DNA from: Pedobacter caeni
GTDB taxonomy: Bacteria > Bacteroidota > Bacteroidia > Sphingobacteriales > Sphingobacteriaceae
Direction: 5' to 3'
NCBI RefSeq assembly: GCF_900129215.1
Contig: NZ_FQUQ01000006.1
Location: 375,032-439,031, forward strand
Length of the DNA stretch: 64,000 nucleotides
Under the pieces are notes generated by a model. That model ran no database searches and had not been told where the DNA came from. It saw nothing but the letters and a program-made list of their open reading frames with translations. This document shows positions 36,034-45,100 of this stretch, in pieces; the stretch's first letter is position 1; the number at the start of each line of letters is the position of its first letter. The translations under genes and the position numbers were made by a program.

Positions 36034-36453
36034 ATGGACATCATACCTGCAATTATTCTGCTGATCACTGCAATTCTTATCCTGCTCTGGGCGTATTCTT
36101 CCATCTCTAAATTCCGGGACCTGAGCAGGTTCAGAAGAGGTTTAAAAAACCAGGTATTCCCCAAATGGATGGGGGAAATATTATTCTGGACACTCCCTGT
36201 TACAGAATTAATGCTCATTATGCTCCTATGGCTGCCAGATACCAGATTACTGGGAATGTACATTTCTGCCTTTCTAATGCTGTCTTTTACGATTTATGTT
36301 GGAGGTGCCGTTTATGGCTTTTACGACCGGTACCCTTGCCCCTGCGGCGGAATATTCAGGGGAATGCGATGGAATACCCACTTAAAGGTCAACTTCATCC
36401 TCAGCTGTATTGCAATTTCAGGGCTGCTCTTAATGGAATTCGGGACAAACTAA
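36034..36453 (+). CDS. MauE/DoxX-like redox-associated membrane protein
   Basis: 139 residues from the ATG at 36034 (the TTG at 36022 is a less likely alternative). Four hydrophobic segments: IIPAIILLITAILILLWAY, MGEILFWTLPVTELMLIMLLW, LLGMYISAFLMLSFTIYVGG and VNFILSCIAISGLLLM. A Cys-Pro-Cys motif in YPCPCGGIFRGMRW between segments three and four is typical of Bacteroidota MauE-like proteins, thought to take part in thiol transfer across the inner membrane. Followed 5 bp later by a small Cys protein gene that may be its partner. Confidence 0.82.
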   Translation: MDIIPAIILLITAILILLWAYSSISKFRDLSRFRRGLKNQVFPKWMGEILFWTLPVTELMLIMLLWLPDTRLLGMYISAFLMLSFTIYVGGAVYGFYDRYPCPCGGIFRGMRWNTHLKVNFILSCIAISGLLLMEFGTN

Positions 36454-36458
36454 AAAAC

Positions 36459-36758
36459 ATGACTATGCTATCCTGGTACATCTTAAGCCTGGGCAACGAC
36501 CCAACTACGAAATACAACTATGAAAAAGTATATGCCGCACCAACCTGTTGTGGAACAGAAGCCATCTGTGCCATCAGGGCCTTTGATGACGGACACAACC
36601 ACCCCTTAATTTCTGAACAGCTCAAATTTGAAATGATTTCTGCACTATGGAACAATAGTGAAACGCCTAATGTGCGCCTGCATTATTCAGGACGGGAACA
36701 ACAATCGCTGAGCATTGTATGCCATAACTACCTGTTCAACACCCTGGTTCATGCCTGA
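36459..36758 (+). CDS. Small Cys-containing protein, paralogue A
   Basis: 99 residues from ATG at 36459 (MTMLSWYILSL), 5 bp after the MauE-like gene and in a different frame. No signal peptide or membrane segment. It carries AAPTCCGTEAICAIRAF, and the same pattern (WY, AP-x-C-x-G, ICAI, then a C-terminal AL and VxLR/VRLH) recurs in the protein encoded at 37074-37292, so the two are paralogues. Product unknown; the link with MauE suggests a thiol substrate or partner. Ends 39 bp before operator cluster 2. Confidence 0.68.
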   Translation: MTMLSWYILSLGNDPTTKYNYEKVYAAPTCCGTEAICAIRAFDDGHNHPLISEQLKFEMISALWNNSETPNVRLHYSGREQQSLSIVCHNYLFNTLVHA

Positions 36759-36797
36759 GCCCTGCCTGTTACCTGATTTCAATCTTTTACCGATTTG

Positions 36798-36851
36798 GAC
36801 AATTGTCTGAAAAAATTGTGACAATTGTCCAAGAAAAAAGTGACAATTGTC
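36798..36851. promoter_or_regulatory. Operator cluster 2: three GACAATTGTC palindromes at 22-bp period
   Basis: Perfect palindromes at 36798-36807, 36820-36829 and 36842-36851, again with exactly 22-bp steps, and TGAC context as in cluster 1. TAACTTGG follows 25 bp later at 36876, matching the layout of cluster 1 (TAACTTAG 26 bp on). This cluster precedes the second small-protein gene. Confidence 0.72.
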
Positions 36852-37016
36852 CGGCAATACCCCTCATTTCCTAATTAACTTGGTATTTAAGAACGGGAGA
36901 TGCCCGATACCCGGAAAAGCAGGCAAAGGGGAAATGCTGAAAACCCTGATCAGAGTAAGCATGATTTTAAATTAAGAACCATACTCACCATTACAAACAT
37001 GAAACCATTGGGAACG

Positions 37017-37041
37017 AACACAGGAGGAGCCCTCCTGTGTT
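37017..37041 (+). terminator. Attenuator-like hairpin before paralogue B
   Basis: AACACAGGAGG and CCTCCTGTGTT form an 11-bp perfect stem with a 3-nt loop, followed by TATTAAAG. It lies between the predicted promoter near 36876 and the small-protein start at 37074, so it could reduce expression or hide the GGAGG sequence it contains. Confidence 0.55.
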
Positions 37042-37073
37042 TATTAAAGAGTATATGGGAATTAAAAAAAACA

Positions 37074-37292
37074 ATGATTATGCAGTGGTATTCTTTTATA
37101 GGAACAGATTCCTTAAATCCGACTCATTATAAAATCAGACCCGAAGCACCTGGTTGCTCAGGAAGCCGCACCATTTGTGCCATTTTTACCTCCGGAGATG
37201 TCTATCCTTATATAGATTACGAAATCATTTGTCATATGGTCCTGGCACTAAGTAGTCATAGCAGTAATGAGAAAGTAATTTTAAGGGATTAA
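37074..37292 (+). CDS. Small Cys-containing protein, paralogue B
   Basis: 72 residues from ATG at 37074 (MIMQWYSFIG), chosen because it aligns with the start of paralogue A (MTMLSWYI). A longer frame from 36900 would add about 58 poorly supported residues and run through a hairpin. Core motif EAPGCSGSRTICAIFTSGD. Soluble, unknown function. It has its own palindrome cluster and promoter-like sequence upstream. Confidence 0.62.
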   Translation: MIMQWYSFIGTDSLNPTHYKIRPEAPGCSGSRTICAIFTSGDVYPYIDYEIICHMVLALSSHSSNEKVILRD

Positions 37293-37336
37293 AAAAATAA
37301 TTTATTTATGTCACCGCTTTACAAGAAACCGATATT

Positions 37337-37344
37337 TAAGTTTG
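37337..37344 (+). promoter_or_regulatory. Bacteroidota -7 box for the Crp/Fnr gene
   Basis: TAAGTTTG matches TAnnTTTG exactly, 29 bp before the ATG at 37374. The -33 region holds TTTA rather than TTG. Confidence 0.5.
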
Positions 37345-37373
37345 AGTATATAGAATAAAAAATTTAAATACTC

Positions 37374-38057
37374 ATGAAAGAACAAATCCCCTATTTCGGC
37401 GACATGATGTACAGCAGTACCAAATTACCCCCAATCGATTTAAATAGTGTTCACCCGCCCTTACCTGCCACAAAATTGCCTATGATACATACTGCGTTGA
37501 GAAGAAAAATAGGATCACTGTGTCCGGTCAGTGACGAAATCTTTCATACGCTAAACAGAGACTTTAAACCCCTGAACTTATCCGTAAATCAATTGCTTTT
37601 TAGTGCAGAACAGATACCTGACCGCATATTTTTTATTCAGAAAGGCTTGCTAAGGGGATATTATATGGGAGAAAAAGAGCCTGTTACCACCTGGTTCGCA
37701 GGCGCAGACCAGTTTATCATTCCGAATAACTTTTTCTCACAGGAACCCTGCAATGAATACATTCAGTCTCTGGAAGATTGTTCTTTGCTATCGATCAGTC
37801 ACCATTCCTGCTTAAAGATGGCTTTGGAATCCAATGATATTGCAAAGATATTCTTCAAATTACTGGAAGAAAAACAACTGCTGTCTGATGGGAGAGAAAG
37901 AATGCTCAGGATTCCCAATGCCGAAAAAAGGTATCTAAGCATGATTAAACTGATGCCTGCGCTGCATAAGAACGTGAAGGATGACATCCTTGCTTCCTAC
38001 ATGAATGTCACCCGGCGGCATTTGGAGCGCATTAAAATTAAGACCTCCAGAAAATAG
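37374..38057 (+). CDS. Crp/Fnr-family transcription regulator
   Basis: 227 residues. An N-terminal tail of about 45 residues, then a cyclic-nucleotide-binding-like beta-roll (LNLSVNQLLFSAEQIPDRIFFIQKGLLRGYYM) and a C-terminal helical part (DILASYMNVTRRHLERIKIK) where the helix-turn-helix is expected. Like many Bacteroidota members it lacks an obvious Arg-Ala cAMP signature. It is the nearest regulator to the palindrome clusters, and TGTGA is the classic Crp half-site, so it may bind them; this is inference. Confidence 0.87.
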   Translation: MKEQIPYFGDMMYSSTKLPPIDLNSVHPPLPATKLPMIHTALRRKIGSLCPVSDEIFHTLNRDFKPLNLSVNQLLFSAEQIPDRIFFIQKGLLRGYYMGEKEPVTTWFAGADQFIIPNNFFSQEPCNEYIQSLEDCSLLSISHHSCLKMALESNDIAKIFFKLLEEKQLLSDGRERMLRIPNAEKRYLSMIKLMPALHKNVKDDILASYMNVTRRHLERIKIKTSRK

Positions 38058-38058
38058 A

Positions 38059-38706
38059 CTATCCTTTTTTATCGGCTGCATCAAATGCCCAGCCAACCAG
38101 CTGCTTAATCGCTTTAACGACCTCCCTTCTGTCGGACTCCTTCTTGATATCCAAGTCACAGAAATTGCTGCCACTATTTTTCGAATGTAAGACCAGATAG
38201 TTGATTCCCGAAATCAACAAAGCTTCTACTGCCCTGAAGTTTACCGATGAACCTTCAAAATGAGGATCAGTTAATTCAAATAATTCTGCTTTAATGCTTT
38301 CCCTGAAACGGGCTATTTTATTCATCATCTGACTTCTTCCGTTGATCTCCCATAAAATGATGTTTTGCAATTCAGGGCTATCGGAAAAATACTCCAGATT
38401 TTCTGCCAGCATATTCCCCGCGAGATTCCGGCCAAAGTCATGGCGGTTAGCAGCTACAATTTCGGGGATCTGCTTATAAGACCTGGTCCAGTAATCTTTC
38501 TCCAGAATATAAGATTCAATCAATTCCTGAGGTCCGACAAAATACCTGTAAATCAATTTTTTATGGACGTCTGCATACCTGGCGATGTTATTAGGCCCCA
38601 GACCACTAAAGCCTTCAGCTTTTAAAATATCTCCTACTGCATCATAAAGTTTACGTTTAGTCCTCCGACTATCTCTTAACTTTTCAGTTTCTTTTTCATT
38701 ATTCAT
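38059..38706 (-). CDS. TetR/AcrR-family regulator
   Basis: 215 residues with an N-terminal TetR helix-turn-helix (KRKLYDAVGDILKAEGFSGLGPNNIARYADVHKKLIYRYFVGPQELI). The C-terminal ligand domain is not assignable. Convergent with the Crp/Fnr gene, one base apart. No target in sight; probably regulates itself or a distant gene. Confidence 0.88.
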   Translation of the reverse strand: MNNEKETEKLRDSRRTKRKLYDAVGDILKAEGFSGLGPNNIARYADVHKKLIYRYFVGPQELIESYILEKDYWTRSYKQIPEIVAANRHDFGRNLAGNMLAENLEYFSDSPELQNIILWEINGRSQMMNKIARFRESIKAELFELTDPHFEGSSVNFRAVEALLISGINYLVLHSKNSGSNFCDLDIKKESDRREVVKAIKQLVGWAFDAADKKG

Positions 38707-39163
38707 TGAAACAACCTATTAGATTTTCATTAAACCGGACAAATAATTACGAATCTGGCCATTCCATTAAACAGCAATTGCTGATAAAGATGAAACAGAC
38801 AAAAAACGGTTAGAAGAGCCTAAAACCTAAACTGTTATCAAAAATCCGAAGGATGAGGTATTGTAAATTAATTTTCATAGTGAGGGTGTTAATTGTTTAG
38901 GGACAATAGGTTAACGCTGTCATTTCGTTTAAACAACCAACTCTTAAAGTCTTCGTTAAGCAAAAATCCGAACTCAGGTAAAATTAAATCGTAATTTATT
39001 AATTCATTAAAACCTTTGGTTTTAAGTTATAGCCTAAACGTTTAAAATAACCTTTGAAGAGAAAAGGACTCAAAAGGTTAATGCATCAGAAGGACGATTA
39101 AACATTTTAACCTATAAGCATAAAGAAACTGGCAGATCAGGGAATATCCCTGTCTTTTGAGGC
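38707..39163. other. Gene-free interval with AACC/GGTT inverted repeats
   Basis: 457 bp with no open frame of note. It holds the palindrome TTAAAACC-TTT-GGTTTTAA at 39007-39025, a looser TAACCTTT-N17-AAAGGTTA at 39048-39080, and CAGGGA-ATA-TCCCTG close to the 3' end of the XRE gene. The last could act as a terminator for that gene. No RNA gene was recognised. Confidence 0.4.
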
Positions 39164-39442
39164 TTAACCGAATAAACCGTAGAGGAAGGTTCTGCTTTTT
39201 GTAACCAATCTTCCAATACCTGAAAGATTAAGCACACTACTGGATCTGACTTCAGGAAGTAATTGATAAACAGAAACTTCTAAAATTTCCGCGATCTCAT
39301 AAATCCTTCTAACACTTAGTTCAGTCTCTTCCCGCTCTATTTTGGAATAGGCATTTTGGGAAATATTAAGCCTTGAAGCCATATATTCCTGACTGTAACC
39401 TTTAATCACTCTCTGTATCCTAATAGCGTTACCAAATTGCAT
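39164..39442 (-). CDS. Small XRE-family helix-turn-helix protein
   Basis: 92 residues. MQFGNAIRIQRVIKGYSQEYMASRLNISQNAYSKIERE is a clear HTH_3 domain, with a tail of about 25 residues after YQLLPEV. Stand-alone regulators of this kind are common in Sphingobacteriaceae. The gene lies 210 bp downstream of the rhomboid gene on the same strand. Confidence 0.87.
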   Translation of the reverse strand: MQFGNAIRIQRVIKGYSQEYMASRLNISQNAYSKIEREETELSVRRIYEIAEILEVSVYQLLPEVRSSSVLNLSGIGRLVTKSRTFLYGLFG

Positions 39443-39652
39443 ATTTTCATTTCAATCTTTACGAATATAACAAGAATTACGTTAAACATACCAGACCAAT
39501 TATAAAAAATCCGGTTTAGTCTTCAACAAACATTTAGTCAAACAAAATAATACAGCTCAATAACATAAAATGTAAAATAAACAACGAAGTGAATTTATTC
39601 TAATGAGAAAATTATAGTTAAATGATAAACAGAAATTCAATATATTTTCCGC

Positions 39653-40288
39653 TTAAAACAGCAGAATAAGCTTCAGTAAATCAGGATAAAGCAAAATCGT
39701 AATGATGATACCGGAAAGGACTCCGAACAAATGAGCATATTGATCAATATGGTCTTTCTTACCAAACCGGATCTCAGAACATAAGCCCAGAATGAAAATC
39801 AATATAAAGTGAATATTAAGAACCGATCCGAGATAAGGAAGGCTAATGTAACTTTCATTGGCATTTATCACGCAGAAACTGCCCAGAATTGCCAGTGCTC
39901 CTGTCGAAGCACCAGCACTTCGAAAGGAAAAATCTTTTCTATGAACGAAGGCGGAACCAAAATTTCCAATCACCGTGCTAAAGATATATAGCAATACAAA
40001 CTGAAGATGTCCAAAGAGATGGTGGCGGACAAACTCATGCTCCACCATTGAACCTAAAATATATATAATGGCCAGGTTGAAGGCTAAATGAAACCAGCCC
40101 GTGTGGACCAGTGCAGCGGTAATTAAAGTGTATAGCTTTTTCTTTCTGACAATGCTGTATGGATGGAGAATAAATGAAAAATAAACTTTCTGGTGATAGA
40201 AGGCGTAAATGCTCACAACCGCTGTGGAAAGTATAATCAGGAGGATTCCAGGGGCTGGAGAAAGAGGTGCGTTAAGGGATGATAACAT
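39653..40288 (-). CDS. Rhomboid-family intramembrane serine protease
   Basis: 211 residues with about six membrane segments. HTGWFHLAFNL gives the conserved His and Asn of segment two, GAS at 126-128 supplies the catalytic Ser128, and AHLFGVLSG the catalytic His186. Both members of the Ser/His dyad are present, so it should be active. It would cut substrates within the membrane; the target is unknown. Divergent from the ABC transporter gene. Confidence 0.9.
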   Translation of the reverse strand: MLSSLNAPLSPAPGILLIILSTAVVSIYAFYHQKVYFSFILHPYSIVRKKKLYTLITAALVHTGWFHLAFNLAIIYILGSMVEHEFVRHHLFGHLQFVLLYIFSTVIGNFGSAFVHRKDFSFRSAGASTGALAILGSFCVINANESYISLPYLGSVLNIHFILIFILGLCSEIRFGKKDHIDQYAHLFGVLSGIIITILLYPDLLKLILLF

Positions 40289-40396
40289 AAGGACAATAAT
40301 GACAAAAAAATAACTTCTAATTTAAAACCTATAGCTCTAAATTAAAACATGATGGTTTAGTATTTTGATAACGATTGACAGATTTTTGTATAGATC

Positions 40397-42133
40397 ATGA
40401 GCAGAAATCCATCTCTAAACGCTGCCGGAACATTTAACTGTTTCTCTCTTAAAAAAAGTACAGCTAAATGGATATGGCTCTCAAAATTATTAAAAAATGA
40501 TATTGGTATCATAGTAGCCAATATGGCCATTGGATTGTTCATCACCATACTCAGTTTTTCTATTGCCATCTTTTCACAAATATTAATTGACGAGTTGCTT
40601 CCAAAAGGAAACCCTCAGTTTCTTATTATAGGGTTTATCTCTTTATTTATTTGCCTTAGCCTTCGTACAGGCCTGGTCTTTATCCGCAGAAAGCTTCTTT
40701 TTTCACAGCATAAGCGCATTAGCCGTAAAATCACCTCCGCCTTCCTTGGACTCGTATTACACTTGCCCAAATCCTTTTTTGATGCCCATAGTACTGCTCA
40801 ACTTTATTCCCGGCTCAACGAACATAAGGACCTTCAAAAGACCATTTCATATCTGACCGACCAGCTTTTCATGGACGTGCTGCTGATTTTATCAACAGCC
40901 ATCCTGCTCAGCTGGTATTCTACCGCAATCGCTGCTGCCTTTTTTATAGAAATCGCCATCTTCTTTTTTGTCATTTTAAATTTCATCTCTCCGTCAAAGG
41001 CCAGGCATCAGGATGTTATCAATGCGGACAATTCTGAACAGGAGCAATACATTGAACTGTTTCAGCATATAGAAACCATTAAAAACAACAATGCGGAAAC
41101 CTATTTCATGGCCAGAAATGAAGAAATACAACACCAACTTCATCACAAAGAAGAAAGCCTGTTGCAATCAAAAAATTGCCGCGCACTGATTGCTGATCTT
41201 CTGACCGCCATATTTACCATAGTCATTACCGGACTTTCCTATTTACTGGTTTCCCGGCATGAACTGAAAACCGGGGAACTGACCGCCATCATCATCCTCT
41301 GCATTTCTTTATTCCCCACCATTTACCGTTCTTCACAAATCAAGTCAAAACTTGGAAACTTTAACCTCATAACAGATCGCATCTATCATTTTTCCACTAC
41401 AAAAAAGGAATACCATCAACAGGAAAAAGAAGAATTGCAGTGGATCAATTTTCAATCCCTCCATGTGAAAAACCTAAACTTCTCTTTTCCTGGTAGTCCC
41501 CCGATCTTAAGGGATATTTCTTTCCGGATAGCTGCCGGAGAAAGCATCGCTTTGCTGGGCGAAAGTGGTTCCGGAAAAAGCACCGTATTCTCGATATTAC
41601 AAAAGCTTTACACCCCGAAATCCGGCTCTATTGCCTTAAATGAGCAATCCATCAAACACATCTCTACCCCTTCATTACGCAATATAATGGCCATCGTACC
41701 ACAAGAAGTGAAAATCTTTAATGGAACACTAATGGATAATATTGCACTCGATAGCCCTCATAAAAGCCCTTCTTCTATTATAGAATTTTGCCTGAATACC
41801 GGGCTTCACCGCTTTTTTCAATCGCTGCCTCAAGGTTACCTCACCCAGATCGGAGAAGGAAAATCAAAACTCTCTTCAGGTCAGAAACAACTGGTAGGCA
41901 TTGCAAGAGCGCTCTACCGAAGACCACAATTGCTCCTATTAGATGAAGTAACGGCTTTTATGGACAGCAGTATGGAAAAATTCACTCATGAACTACTCGC
42001 CCGGTTCAAAAGGAATACAGCTATCATCCTAATCACCCACAAAACGGAAACCATCAGACTGGCAGACCGGATTTATGTGATCAGAGAGGGTCTACTGGAA
42101 GATCCTCACAAGTTCATTACTTTTAGTTCCTGA
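40397..42133 (+). CDS. ABC exporter, fused permease-ATPase
   Basis: 578 residues. A type I ABC transmembrane domain with about six helices (residues 40-320) is followed by an ATPase: Walker A at 388-395 (GESGSGKS), signature LSSGQKQ near 492 and Walker B LLLLDE with Asp516-Glu517. The layout resembles peptide/bacteriocin exporters (HlyB/LagD class) but without the N-terminal C39 peptidase: only about 35 residues precede the first helix. Cargo unknown. It converges on the giant surface-protein gene, separated by the (TTTC)11 tract. Confidence 0.88.
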   Translation: MSRNPSLNAAGTFNCFSLKKSTAKWIWLSKLLKNDIGIIVANMAIGLFITILSFSIAIFSQILIDELLPKGNPQFLIIGFISLFICLSLRTGLVFIRRKLLFSQHKRISRKITSAFLGLVLHLPKSFFDAHSTAQLYSRLNEHKDLQKTISYLTDQLFMDVLLILSTAILLSWYSTAIAAAFFIEIAIFFFVILNFISPSKARHQDVINADNSEQEQYIELFQHIETIKNNNAETYFMARNEEIQHQLHHKEESLLQSKNCRALIADLLTAIFTIVITGLSYLLVSRHELKTGELTAIIILCISLFPTIYRSSQIKSKLGNFNLITDRIYHFSTTKKEYHQQEKEELQWINFQSLHVKNLNFSFPGSPPILRDISFRIAAGESIALLGESGSGKSTVFSILQKLYTPKSGSIALNEQSIKHISTPSLRNIMAIVPQEVKIFNGTLMDNIALDSPHKSPSSIIEFCLNTGLHRFFQSLPQGYLTQIGEGKSKLSSGQKQLVGIARALYRRPQLLLLDEVTAFMDSSMEKFTHELLARFKRNTAIILITHKTETIRLADRIYVIREGLLEDPHKFITFSS

Positions 42134-42145
42134 GTTAAATACAAT

Positions 42146-42189
<44 letters not shown>

Positions 42190-42192
42190 AAA

Positions 42193-45100
42193 TTAGTTTT
42201 TCAAACAACGCAAGGGCATCCCAAGCGCTTTATAGGTATTGCCCGTAGCTCCGGTAATTACTGAACTGGCAGCAGGCCCCATCAAAAAAGTAGTACCGAA
42301 GCTATAGCCACTTCCAGGAAATTGATTACTGGTCCAGTAGCTGCCTGCTTTCCCACGGGTATCGGCCAATAAGCCATTCGTTTGTGCAAGATACCCTGCA
42401 TTGTGTAATTTCAGCACGGAGTTATAGGCATCTGCATCTTTTGCCCAGAATTGGGGAGCAGCATCTGCTGTAGTCCACTCTGTAGCTGTCGGAATCCGCC
42501 ATCCGGAACCCAAAAGCAGGTTACATGGATCATTCGCAACTATCCAATCCTGATTTTCAGGAATATCTACTTTCCATGCCGGTGTAGACGGTATCCGGCT
42601 TGCAGCAAATTCATAACCCTGGGCACGGTTAAACTGGAAATACCAGCCTGCAGCAGCAACGCTGTTATCAGAAGCAGATATTGCCTGTTGTTCTGCACCT
42701 AAATTCTGGGTGATCCAACAGCGTGGCGCACCGGAAATACTGCTACTCACGGTTTTATAGGTAACAGTTTTATCGACTGGTGCACCATTTACCCCAGCCT
42801 TATGGACTATCGTAAATGGGTTACAGATTTTAAAGCTGCTCACCTGCTGACTGTAAACGGTTCCCACTGCACTGATGGCATAGGCGCGGACATAATACGT
42901 TGGCCCTTCGGTTAAACCGGCAAGAGTTCCGGTAAATTCTCCAACGCCTTTTCCACTATCCATTACTTTGTTATGGGCAATTGTAGGAATGGTTTCCGTA
43001 CTGCTCCAAACCAGGCCACGCTCGGTCACCGGGGCAGTTCCTGCAGGAGCTACTGTAGCGGTTCCGGCAGCAGAAGTGGCAGTCATCCCGGAAACCGGAA
43101 CTTCCACATTACTCACTGAGGGCAGGGTTTCTATGATTTCATCACGGATACAACGTACTGCCTGCGCAAATGCCTTATCCAAATCACCAACAGTTACTGA
43201 GCCATTGTTGAACAGCCCTTTCCCTTGCGTTGGATGAGGCCCCATCGTACTGCTCCAGTAATACCCACTAACACCCCGTCCTATTAAAGGAGCTGCTGCT
43301 GTGGTGTTACCGATGTATCCTGAACCATGTAATTTCAATGCCGAGTTATAAGTATCGGTCTGTGTCATCCAGTTCTGAGGTGGGGCATCTGCCATGGTCC
43401 ATTCTGCCGCTGTAGGTAACCTCCAGCCTGAACCCAGTAACAACATACAAGGATCTTTTGCAGGAAGCCAGCCAATGCTCTCATTAATCTGCATAATCCA
43501 TGAAGTCCATGCATTGGATGGCGTCCGTGTAGTTCCATCATGCTGATAGCCCTGAACCTGGTTAAACTGCCAGTTCCATCCAGCCGCTTCAGTGCTGGCA
43601 TCAGTGGCACTTGTTGCCTGACGATCGGCACCCAGATTTTGTGCGATCCAGCAACGTGCAGCCCCCGAAATGTTACTGCTCACGGTTGTATAAGTAACCG
43701 TTTTACTCACAGGTGCACCGTTTAAGCCTGCTTTATGAATCACCGTAAAAGGATTACAGATCTTAAAACTGCTGACCTCCGGACTATAAGCTGTTCCGCT
43801 GCTATTGGTTGCATAAGCACGAACATAATAAGTAGGTCCTTCTTCCAGACCGGTCATCGTAATTTTAAAACTTCCGGTGTCCAGCCCATTGCTCAGGACA
43901 TGATCATCAAGTGTTGGAACCGAATTACCGGTACTCCATACCAGACCACGTGCAGTTACGGTTGATCCTCCGCCCGAAGCAACCGTAGCCAATACTTCGG
44001 CAGTCGTTTCTTTCATCGCCGGAACAGGGATACTCGCATTGTTCAATATCGGTTTGGTCAACACCACCGCATCACGGATACAACGCAAAGGCATGGCCAG
44101 TGCTTTATAAGTGTTTCCAGTGGGTCCGGTAACTACTGAACTGGCAGCAGCGCCCATTAAAAAGGTAGTACCAAAGCTATAACCACTTCCAGCGAATTGA
44201 TTGCTGGTCCAGTAAGTACCTGTTTTACCGCGGGTATCGGCCAATAAGCCAGTTGCCTGCGACAAGTATCCGGCATTATGTAATTTCAGTACAGAGTTAT
44301 AGGCATCTGCATCTTTTGCCCAGAATTGAGGAGCTGCATCTGTTGTGGTCCATTCTGTAGCTGTTGGAATCCGCCATCCCCCACCTAAAAGCAGGTTACA
44401 TGGATCGTTGGCAGCTGTCCAGTCTATGTTTTCAGTAATCTCTACCTTCCATGGGGTCCAGGCATTGGCTGCAGGAACCCTTGCCTCTTTAAATTCGTAG
44501 CCCTGAGCACGGTTAAACTGGAAATACCAGCCTGCCGCAGCAGCGCTGTTATCAGACACGGATGTGGCCTCCTGTTCTGCTCCTAAGTTCTGGGTGATCC
44601 AGCAGCGTGGCGCACCGGAAATACTGCTACTCACGGTTTTATAAGTAATCGTTTTATCGACCGGTGCACCATTTAATCCTGCTTTATGAATCATGGTAAA
44701 TGGATTACAGATTTTAAAACTGCTCACCTGCGGACTGTAAACGGTTCCCACTGCACTGATGGCATAAGCGCGGACATAATACGTTGGTCCTTCCGTTAAG
44801 CCATTAAGAACTCCGGTAAACTCACCCATTCCTTTACCCTTATCCATCACCTTGTTATCGGCGATTGTAGGAATCTTTTCCGTACTACTCCAAACCAGGC
44901 CACGCTCGGTCACCGGAGCTGTTCCTTCCGGAGCCACCGTAACTGTTCCGCTTGCAGTAGTTGCAGTCATCCCGGAAACCGGAACTTCCACATTACTCAC
45001 CGAAGGCAAGGTTTCTATAATTTCATCACGGATACAACGTATCGCCTGTGCAAATGACTTATCCAAATCACCAACAGTTACTGAGCCATTGTTAAACAAG

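Noticed and set aside
36165..36758. 197-codon frame overlapping the MauE-like gene
   Set aside because: Only its last 99 codons match the small-protein paralogue; the first part is a shadow of MauE in another frame.
35922..36851. CRISPR array
   Set aside because: The repeat is only 10 bp and palindromic, with 12-bp spacers in two separate groups of three; no cas gene is near.
36900..37073. N-terminal extension of small protein B from ATG 36900
   Set aside because: The extension has no counterpart in paralogue A and crosses an attenuator-like hairpin; start at 37074 aligns the two proteins.
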